A stretch of DNA of 64,000 nucleotides from Liolophura sinensis. Its lineage: Eukaryota > Mollusca > Polyplacophora > Chitonida > Chitonidae. The notes under the pieces were generated by a model. The model was given only the letters and a program-made list of their open reading frames with translations. It ran no database searches and was not told the origin of the DNA. The position numbers were made by a program, and so were the translations under genes. How positions within the stretch are numbered: position 1 is the first letter of the stretch; every line of letters starts with the position of its first letter. Positions 56,140 to 64,000 of the stretch are shown piece after piece. Location: NCBI RefSeq assembly GCF_032854445.1, contig NC_088303.1, forward strand, positions 26,577,265 to 26,641,264, given 5' to 3'.

Positions 56140-56335
56140 ATTTATTTGATTTAATTGATTTATTTGCCTGGTGTTTTATGGCACACTGACGAATATTTTA
56201 CTTATATGGCAGTGGCCAGCATTATGGTGGCCCACAAGCTGCTGGCAGACCTCCCCACTTACGACCAGAGAGGAAGCCAGCATGAGCTGAAATTGAAGCT
56301 CCTTGGTCATTGTGCTGCGCTGGCATGCTATCACA
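56140..56335 (-). mobile_element. SINE family 1, diverged copy
   Basis: GATTTATTTGCCTGGTGTTT, TATGGCACACTGACGAATAT, GTGGCCAGCATTATGGTGGC, GAGGAAGCCAGCATGAGCTG and the head GCTCCTTGGTCATTGTGCTG follow the family order. There is an internal deletion and many substitutions. It interrupts the right copy's 3' flank. Confidence 0.8.
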
Positions 56336-57573
56336 CATGTATACACCTTCGTGTAGCATGGCCATATTAAAAATTTATTTCACGTAATCAGATTCTATCC
56401 AAAAAAATTTTGCACTGAAGGCAAACAGCTCTGAAAATGAAAAAAAATGTTAAGGTTTCTGAAGGGAAGTTCACCAAAAACTTCACTTGGGTCTTTTTGA
56501 TGGACAGGTACTGTAAGGTTCCAAGAAACAAACATTTTTTAAAGATGGCCTCCGTACCATGTCTAGACATAATTATAAAATGATTTACACATACAGTACA
56601 AGAACTGATGTTTAAAGTCAGGTGAGTGTCATATACCTGAACGTATCTTATGAAAATGAAACTGTTACGTGTACAAATTATTTGCATCAATAAACTCTTC
56701 ATTAAATACATTTTGTGACAAACTACAAATTATATCTATTATCATTATTCTACAAGCATGTATACATGCAATATAAATTAGAAATCAAACTAATCAGTGT
56801 AATCATAGCATGATTTGTTTATAAATAACTGCAAAGTACATTTATCAGGTTGTTGGATGACGATCATAGATCCTTTTGTTACGCGCAGTTGTTCTGAACT
56901 GAACATGCTCTACTTTTCTGCAACTTAAAGCATCCAGTAGTATCCAGAATTCCAGGTTCATCCACCAGTTAATCAGAGTTTGCACATTGTTGCGATGCTT
57001 CACATGCAACCGGTCACATCACTGTCACGTTGCCACACCAGAGATGGCAGATGTCATCTCATCATGAAGTTGGCATGTGCGCGAACACACTGAATCTGGC
57101 TAGCCACCACCTGATGCTCACAAACACACGGCTTTCTTGAAATTTTTGACATTAAAGTGTTACGGATACTTCTCCTTTGCCAAGTGAGAGCCAGAAACTT
57201 AGGATCTCCAGTCAACCTATGCCTAGCTTAAGGGCAGAGAATACCCATCAATAACTGATCCAAAACAGTTATCCACATATATATAACATTATTACAGCCA
57301 ATATGTATTCAACAATTGACTAATAAACGATCTCTAACAAGCGATCTACAACAAGAGATAATTTTACATAATAATAAATGACTCAGCCATGAATTGATAC
57401 TATTTTTGACTGTAAAATGCAAATTTTACAACAAATTTACAACCAACCAAGATTACAATATTACAACAATGCATACAGATAAAGAATTTGTAACACATCA
57501 ACAAAACATATTGGAGATTTTACACATAACAATTTTCATTAATCCAGCATTAATTATATAAACTGTGATTTTA
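56336..57573. other. 3' flank of the right UBIAD1 copy
   Basis: Parts match the left copy's flank (about 56500-56830); 56840-57540 is specific to this side. No coding frame, though it may include the long 3' untranslated region of the gene on the minus strand. Confidence 0.4.
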
Positions 57574-58794
57574 TCAAAGGTGAGGTAAAACTCCTTTCTT
57601 TGCTGCAAAACAGCTGATAGTATATAGAACTCCTAAAGCAAGGTTCAGCTTGGCGACATGCTGAGGCAGATGCCTCATCTTATGTTCACGAAACAATCGC
57701 TCAGCCTCGAATGCTTTTGGAATAGAAACCACAGGCAGAAACATCCAAGCTGAACAATGCACACCCATCAAAACAAAACAGATGTAAGGCACAAACAACA
57801 GCAGCACAAAGACAATGTATGATAAAGTCGGGCCGATCAAGATGGCAAATGTGATGATTCCTGCCTCTCTATCTGTGTCCATATCCCGACTATTATTGGC
57901 ATGAAGAACTGCTTCTGTGTTCAGAGCTAGAGGAATGGCGTAAATCAGTGGCACGAATGACAACTCCCCAGCTTGTGCCAAGTATGAGAACATCACAGTC
58001 AGTGGTCCAAATGTGAGAAATATAGCGATGTCTCCCAAAGCAATGTACTTTAACCCCAAACCACCTGTATAGAGAAAGCTGCTGGACAGCCCACCGAAAT
58101 ACAGCAAAGCACCATGCTCAAGCTTTGACGGCGACATCCAAGTGAGAAGTAGAAATCCAACACATCCCATAACATAAAAGAATGCTCCAAATTTGGCGAC
58201 ATCATTTGGGTGCAGTATCCTATCTACCAGTGTTCTGTCGTCGCTCTTCTTGCTATCTACACCTTTGCAAAAGTCAAAATATGTGTTCACAAGATTTCCA
58301 GCAGCGTGCACTGATAGCGCCGTGAGGCATGTGATTACATACAGACAGATGCTGAATTCACCAACAGTTTTGTGGGCCAGTACAAATCCGAGAGAAACAG
58401 GAGTGAAACTGGCAGATAAAGACCAAGGACGAAGAGCGACCAAATACTTTTTCAATCTGGACGGTGGGGCATAAACCAATTGTGACTGAGGGATGTTGTC
58501 ACGGTCAGGCATATCCGAGCCATAGCCATTGTGCTCAGGTTCGTGCACGTGAAATCCACCGGACGCGGTCTGTGTTGATTTAACAGACATCTGTTTGGGT
58601 TTTAGTCGTCCGTTACTTATCCTTGCCGATCTGTCTTTCAGTTTCATCGTCTGCTCAGCGAATTTTACCCGAGATCTCGTAACTTGGGATACAAGGCCGT
58701 TTTTCATTTGGTCAACAACTGTAACATTGCCGTTCACGACACTCTTCTTAAACACCCCATTCCGTCCAGCGGTTTCCATGGTAGCCATAGACAT
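57574..58794 (-). CDS. UBIAD1: UBIAD1-type prenyltransferase, right paralogue
   Basis: This is the more complete of the two UbiA-family genes; the predicted role is menaquinone-4/ubiquinone-type prenylation in ER/Golgi membranes. The first in-frame ATG is 58794; further ATGs follow at 58788 and 58779, the last in the best initiation context (GCTACCATGG). A TGA lies eight codons before 58794, so the start is bounded. The product is 406 residues, about 70 longer than the human protein; the first ~110 residues are polar and hydrophilic. Then LRPWSLSASFTP, NTYFDFCKGVD (Asn170, Asp174, Asp180), KSDDRTLVDRILHP, NNSRDMDTD (Asn300, Asp304, Asp308) and the end KKGVLPHL. All catalytic residues are present and there is no intron in the coding part. 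Long blocks are identical to the left paralogue at DNA level, next to diverged ones. It is likely functional. Confidence 0.95.
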   Translation of the reverse strand: MSMATMETAGRNGVFKKSVVNGNVTVVDQMKNGLVSQVTRSRVKFAEQTMKLKDRSARISNGRLKPKQMSVKSTQTASGGFHVHEPEHNGYGSDMPDRDNIPQSQLVYAPPSRLKKYLVALRPWSLSASFTPVSLGFVLAHKTVGEFSICLYVITCLTALSVHAAGNLVNTYFDFCKGVDSKKSDDRTLVDRILHPNDVAKFGAFFYVMGCVGFLLLTWMSPSKLEHGALLYFGGLSSSFLYTGGLGLKYIALGDIAIFLTFGPLTVMFSYLAQAGELSFVPLIYAIPLALNTEAVLHANNSRDMDTDREAGIITFAILIGPTLSYIVFVLLLFVPYICFVLMGVHCSAWMFLPVVSIPKAFEAERLFREHKMRHLPQHVAKLNLALGVLYTISCFAAKKGVLPHL

Positions 58795-59212
58795 AATTTT
58801 GTCACCATCCAACCATCACAGGACAAATTTCCTGACCTCCTCAGATCACAAGTTTACAGCGTGTAGGCCTACAACTGACGACACATCGTCACAATTTTCA
58901 TCGTTCACCTCCATGCACTCGTAATTTGCTCGTTTTACTTATAACACGTAAACTTCACAGAAAAGGTACGAGACCAACCGGAAGCTGTTCTCCACGACTT
59001 GGGATCGGACGCTGGCAGTGATTACCAAATCGTGGAGAGACCATCAGTGCTTCACAAGTCACAGGAAACTTGTCGTCTTAATAATTTTATGAATTCTTGT
59101 TACATTGTTAGCCTATGTGCATGTTACTGCAATGTTGTTTTTTTCTTTTCATTCACCTAATGGCGTATCCCAAAGCTAAGCTGGACGTTCCTACCGTAAC
59201 TCTCAGCTTCGG
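58795..59212. other. Region upstream of the right UBIAD1 copy
   Basis: It probably holds the promoter and 5' untranslated part on the minus strand. ACCGGAAGC at about 58977 on the plus strand is an ETS-type site common near animal transcription starts, and a direct repeat CGTGGAGA / CCACGACTTGG-type palindromic patch lies at about 58990-59040. No TATA box could be assigned. Confidence 0.35.
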
Positions 59213-59383
59213 TCATACAGACTTCCACGCCGACAGTTTCTTTAACAAAAACGGCTCGAACCCGACCTTATTTTTGCTGTCCACCAATTGCCTAAAACGA
59301 CCGAAATGTAATATGTCAAAGCCAGCATTGGTAAACCATCTTTCAACAGTTATCCAGTCGTTTAAAGTTTCGAATCGGACAAC
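59213..59383 (-). CDS. Unrecognised minus-strand open frame with protein-like composition
   Basis: The frame reads RFETLNDWITVERWFTNAGF and DILHFGRFRQLVDSKNKVGF, then EPFLLKKLSAWKSV and a TGA at 59213. It is bounded upstream by TGA at 59384-59386 and has no ATG, but TTTGAG at the start could be a splice acceptor. Codon use looks more protein-like than nearby frames. I do not know the family. A 107-codon plus-strand frame (59115-59438) overlaps it and is less convincing. Either a terminal exon, a mobile-element remnant, or chance. Confidence 0.2.
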   Translation of the reverse strand, partial: VVRFETLNDWITVERWFTNAGFDILHFGRFRQLVDSKNKVGFEPFLLKKLSAWKSV

Positions 59384-59438
59384 TCAAATCATCGTCTGCC
59401 ATGTTTGGAATTTTTGTTTTCTTCTTCGGGCAGGGTGA

Positions 59439-60592
59439 TGGGCTGCGAAAATTTTGTCTTACCCAGCAGGCATGAATGTTGGGTGGAATGGAAAAAAAGA
59501 AAAAGCGCTTCATCCATACAGAAGAAAACCATCTGTAGATTCATTAAAAAAAACTACTTATGAAGTAAAATTACTGTGCCCAAGTTAACTACTTCCGTCA
59601 CAGGCCTTGGGTATAACACATTATATTATTATTCTAGCTACACTGTTCAATTTAATCTTATGTTTACTTAGGTTTCTCATAAAGGTTCATTTTTCATACA
59701 GGCTTACAGAATGAAATATATACCTTTAAGAATTCAAACAAAAGCTATATATGATGATGAAAAGTTGACTACAAAAAAATCTTAAATCAGCAACTTTGTG
59801 TAATTTCTCAACTTTTTTTTCTTCAAAAAAAATCACACTAAACGTCTATCTGGGTAAGAATATTGGTAGGGGCACTAATATTGAAGATAATACTGGGACT
59901 ATGTTTTTGTTTGATTCTGGTTGAGTATAGCAGGATTGTAATAGCAGTATATGAGAACTGTGGTCTAGCTGTTTACAATACACACGACTGCTAGCTTTCT
60001 CCACCATTTTGGAATTTTAGAAGCTCAACCCAAACTATATCCCCATGCGTTTCATATAGCCACATTAAAATTTATACCAGTACTGTTTGTACAAAAAATT
60101 CATATATCTATAAAGCACTACAGATGTAAGCCTGCATCCCAACAATTAGTTTTAATGCTGCCCCTCCCCTTAAATGATGTATTTCAAAGCATACCGGTAC
60201 GTGAATTGTTGCTCAAAGGTTGCGTCACAGTGCAGTCTATGGTGGAAATGTCGTGAAATTATTCAGGGTTGTCTTTGGGAGCACGTCCACCTTCTTCCAA
60301 CAGGAGGATCACTTTAATAGATTAATGGTACTGTATATAACCTTTTGCTCAGCACCAGGTTATTTCAGGTTTTAACTATGTATATATGAAAGATTAAGTG
60401 ACTGGTGTTTTACAATAAAGAAAAGGCCATGAGTGGAAGAATGCAGAGTGCCCTGAGTGAGCTCAAGGTGTACACCCTATTGCTGGAAGGCAAGTGATCG
60501 CTGCAAACTTCACACCTGATGACCTTTGTGGAATACTTCTTTCCAGTGCTGCAGCATCGGTAATTCTCTGTCTTAGAACATAGTCATTTCTT
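59439..60592. other. Stretch without a gene
   Basis: AT-rich; no frame or repeat could be supported. A fragment GTGACTGGTGTTTTACAATA at about 60399 faintly recalls the family 1 SINE end. Confidence 0.4.
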
Positions 60593-60806
60593 TGATAGGT
60601 ATTGCCATACTCAAGAATGTATATCAGAGGACAGTTTTACGGGTGGAGAAAAAGTACCCTGAGTAAACCCCCGCCCTTTGCCACCTGCCGAGCAAACCTG
60701 CTAAGTTGTAGTTAACACAATAAAAGAGCTGGATTTGAACACACAGCCTCACTGGTGAAGAGCCTGGTGGTCCAGTAAACCAACCATCTGAGCCAGCAAG
60801 ACCCCA
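60593..60806 (-). mobile_element. Old SINE family 1 copy
   Basis: In reverse complement, GGGGTCTTGCTGGCTCAGAT (A box GGCTCAGATGG), GTGTGTTCAAATCCAGCTCT (B box) and, at the far end, CATTCTTGAGTATGGCAATA match family 1 in order. Substitutions are many, so this is among the oldest copies in the window. Confidence 0.7.
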
Positions 60807-61332
60807 ATAAATGAATAACTTAATACATGTTATTCTTCTATATACAACCTCAATATATACTTTATTGACTTACATACAATTTCATACACATACTAGTACA
60901 CCAGATTTGCCACCATTCAGAATTACCTCAAACATGTGATGGTTTGTACAGATCTTCAAGTTCAACTACAAACAAACACTGAACCATTTTTCAATTCACT
61001 AAGCAAAGACCTTAAATCGGCTGATTATTAAAACCAAATACAACAAAAGGCAATAAATCTTTTTCTTTGATGAAGATAGTAATCATTCCAAAAATATGAT
61101 TGAAACAAACCCTGATATAAATTATGACTTATTAATCAACTCTTGACTTGTTGGATATATCAATCAAGTAATTTGGTGCTATCTTTGGTTAGAAATTAAT
61201 CACAGGCAGTTTGCAACTTTTGAAAGTCATGAACTACAGACAACAAAGCCATCTTTGGAAAACACCAACAGTTTTTCCCCTTCTCTTTTTTAAAAATGTA
61301 TCATTTGGAAGTTTAATGCTTGCTGATTAAGG

Positions 61333-61380
61333 TCTTAGGCTGGGGTCTCCATGGTTCAGTTCGCTAATGGCAACAGTAAT
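61333..61380 (+). repeat. SINE family 1 head fragment
   Basis: GGGGTCTCCATGGTTCAGTT resembles the family head; the similarity ends within about 45 bp. Confidence 0.4.
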
Positions 61381-62973
61381 GGGGAAACAGTTTTAAAACT
61401 TACATCTGAAAAAAAAAAAATAGAGAAATTTCATAACATAAGTATGCGCTGATAGAAAGGTAAGTGTAGAGCTGTTTGGGACCCAAGCTCAGTTCCACAG
61501 CTAGCAAAGATTAATCAACGTTCTCAGAAATGCCCTTTGCATTTTACAGCTGCCAGATGATTTAAATATGTAAACAAAAGTAAAGTAAAATAAAATAAAA
61601 TATACAACACTAGCAGTTATTTCCATTAAAAACAATGGAAATATGCAAGAGTTACAGCTGTCAAGGTGGGATTAAAGACAAATAAAATAAAGTATACAAA
61701 GAGCACTATCAGCAGAGTAAAAAATTGAAGGCTTACACTGTTCTACTTGAAATATCCTACACCAGTAACTGGTGTGGCAAATCGTTTAATTTTTAATCCT
61801 GTATAACTTGTGCACCAGTCAAAACTTCTCAGAAAGAATGCAATTCTAAAAGAAAAATTCTGAACATGGAGGAAAGCTTTGAGTTCCAATAAAGGAGGAA
61901 AAAAAGACATGTCCACCCTCAGTCTGTTAAATCAAAAAAATCTATTAACATGCAAAAAGAAAAAAAAATGTTGGGTTAAAATGTTGATAACATTTAATTC
62001 AAAAAACAAATTCTGAGGAAAAATTATATTCATCTGAGAGAAAAGAAAAACAATATCCATCTGAAATTCAACTAAACTGAATCATGGCAAGATCTGCATA
62101 TTAACCATGCATGAAAAACTACAAACCCATTTCAGTATTTGCAGACAAGCAAAAAATACTTCAATGACAAACTTGGTTACAACTTGAAGACAAACATAAT
62201 TGCGGTACTGGTATTTCAAATTTTTAGGTGGACACACAACTGTTATACAGGTAATATACGGCAAGAGGAAATAAAATCATAAAATATGTTGGAAATAACA
62301 TAATGACGTGATGGCCTATCATACATATCTAGACTGAGTTACCGTACACTATTCTACCTTCAAGTAACTAACCCATCTGTTGTTTATACGGCAGAAATAA
62401 AATACAAAACTATGGCTTTGTAAAATTCTTCTTCAACCAAATACATGCACCACTCTGAGGTTGATATAACATAACAATATTCTCTATGTGAACTCTCACA
62501 CAACCTGGCTTTATAAACTCATCTTACCCTATAACATGTGTATTATCAATACAATCTACAAGCTCATGATTGATCTCTAGTTTTCCAGCACTATGTGTGG
62601 TCAAGATAAAGATTTACAGTACATCTTTACAAGATGTCCTCACACAATATTGATGTGTTATTATAGTCTTCCTACAAAAAGACCAGAAATTAAAATATAG
62701 CTTTTAGACATTAGCCCCAAATGCCTTGGCCCACTCTCATTCAGATATTAAAGGTCATAAAATAATTTGTAACCTACCTAATTAAATTTTGGATAGCAAT
62801 GTGCCACCATTCTGTGTACAGTATTATATATACACTGTGGTAGCTAGATGTCTTTGGTACAAGAAAGAAGCACTTAATTGCCATGTTAAGTTTCGACCTT
62901 CAGTTAAACCTCTGCAGTAGAAATGAGAGTGGTCCTCAATAGAAAGAACAGGTGCTCAGTTACAATGGAGTAA
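61381..62973. other. Stretch without a gene
   Basis: AT-rich, many A and T runs. If the candidate exon at 62974-63093 is real this would be 3' untranslated or intergenic sequence of that gene. Confidence 0.35.
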
Positions 62974-63093
62974 TCATGCTATTACCAGCAGCAGACATAT
63001 ACTTTGTAATGAACCATATACAGGAATACTGTGACATTGACAGCAAGTTTCATTCTGTCCTTTCAAGTCTTCACAGTTCTGACATTTGCCACC
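62974..63093 (-). CDS. Possible terminal exon with a Cys-rich segment
   Basis: After an acceptor-like ATGTTTTAG (63094-63102) the minus strand reads GGKCQNCEDLKGQNETCCQC, then HSIPVYGSLQSICLLLVIA and TGA. The spacing C-x2-C-x10-C-C-x2-C-H recalls a small zinc-binding knuckle and the end is hydrophobic. No upstream exon was identified in the remaining 900 bp, so this would have to be spliced from outside the window. I cannot name a family. Weak candidate. Confidence 0.2.
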   Translation of the reverse strand, partial: GGKCQNCEDLKGQNETCCQCHSIPVYGSLQSICLLLVIA

Positions 63094-63102
63094 CTAAAAC
63101 AT

Positions 63103-64000
63103 TACATAGTACGTCTTGAAATTATTCACAATCAATATACATGAACAAGCACACGAGACATCTTCAAATTAACCAGGAATTTGGACCGTCTCTGAAAGAT
63201 GGGAATTAGCCTACAATATGACAGAATACGCACAACCTAAAGAAGGGAAAACACAAACCAGTGCTAACATATCCAAACCACCAGGCCTTGTGTTTTGACA
63301 CCATGTTCAATTCCCTGATTTAAATTTGAGGCTTTTCCATCGCAAGGCAATGAAGATTCCTTTTCTATTTCGCCATATAATTAGCATATTTTCAGTTCAG
63401 TATAATCCAAATTTAGTTAAACAAGATCGGGCTAGCACTCGTGAACATGGGTTAAACAATAAGTAAAAAAGTACCAGGAGTAAGCTCCCCTTGTACAGGT
63501 AAACTGTACTTGCACAAGCAACGACCTACCTGCAGTGTCCGTTTTAATGTAGGTCTTGACACCAAACACAGCATGCAATTAAGGTACAAGGATTATCATA
63601 ATCCTATCATAGATTCATACATCGATCGGCTGTTCTTCCCCAAACATTAAAGCAGGGACAATTTAACTCAAGAAGTTCCAAAACAGAAATAATTTTTCCT
63701 AGTTTGGCTGGCATTAATTAAAGAACCAAGACATCACTTGATATGCAATGAAATTAGATGAGATAACAACTGTTACAATGAACACCTACAACACGTACTC
63801 CTATGAGTAATCTACATAATTCCTGATTTGTTACATCTTTAAAACAAATGTTGCAAAGCAATGGCTTCACTTAACTGAAGGCTTTAACTCAGTAAATCAT
63901 AGGCACTGTTTAACCAAATTATGCTTTAGGTCCATGGGTGTCATGACATAATGTTGACCTACAAAAACACCTAAAGCAGTTTGTTAATCTGTGACACGCA
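63103..64000. other. Stretch without a gene
   Basis: No exon, repeat or RNA gene could be supported. It could be intron sequence of a gene that extends beyond the window. Confidence 0.35.

Larger units (their letters stand above)
55970..58930. repeat. Segmental duplication, right copy
   Basis: This is the partner of 51990-53870, in the same orientation. Homology covers most of the coding part and pieces of the 3' flank. The 5' end of homology lies near codon 70 of the longer protein; no match was seen upstream of that. Confidence 0.75.

Noticed and set aside
58810..58812. Start of the right UBIAD1 protein at TTG 58812
   Set aside because: Non-ATG; ATG codons follow at 58794, 58788 and 58779, so the first was used.

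Overview
This is an AT-rich animal nuclear DNA window with very low gene density. The tRNA-derived SINE families, the minisatellite arrays, the paired GTTATCTCCC motifs and the invertebrate-type UBIAD1 homologues suggest a lophotrochozoan, most likely a mollusc. The lineage call is an inference from repeat style and was not tested by a search. Nothing looks bacterial, so open frames that start at GTG or TTG were re-examined for real ATG starts and splice sites.

Only two genes are well supported. They are a tandem pair of UBIAD1-type prenyltransferase genes on the minus strand (52790-53746 and 57574-58794), about 4.8 kb apart. Each keeps a complete catalytic domain in one uninterrupted exon. 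They also share 3' flanking sequence, so the unit arose by segmental duplication. Blocks of near identity next to diverged patches suggest gene conversion.

The rest is mostly mobile DNA and its remains. At 2.1-6.5 kb lies a decayed tyrosine-recombinase retrotransposon (Ngaro/DIRS type) with traces of an SGNH hydrolase, gag with a Cys/His knuckle, reverse transcriptase, RNase H and tyrosine recombinase; a 63-bp tandem array cuts into its 3' end. At 25.4-25.8 kb is a reverse-transcriptase fragment. At 42608-44279 is a complete Tc1/mariner element with perfect 28-bp terminal repeats, a TA duplication and a DD34E transposase broken by one frameshift. At 44.8-46.35 kb is a degraded copy of a large metazoan protein family that I consider transposon-derived. 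Two palindromic elements lie at 10.95-11.4 and 39.8-40.0 kb.

About twenty SINE copies belong to several families. Family 1 ends in GTACGGCGTAAAACACC plus (ATAA)n. Families 2, 3 and 4 have different bodies but share a 3' end (GACTGAAAAATTGTTAAGTA...). Several copies have target-site duplications of 8-14 bp, and one family 2 copy is nested in a family 1 copy.

Tandem arrays: 63 bp (6.5-7.2 kb), 105 bp (13.5-14.0 kb), 38 bp (16.1-17.8 kb, about 44 units with no visible phase shift), 40 bp (19.9-20.7 kb), 24 bp (27.35-28.1 kb), 42 bp (32.8-33.1 kb) and 45 bp (38.0-39.0 kb). Two short minus-strand segments (32185-32455 and 62974-63093) look like possible exons but are not assigned. Long stretches elsewhere hold nothing I can support as a gene.
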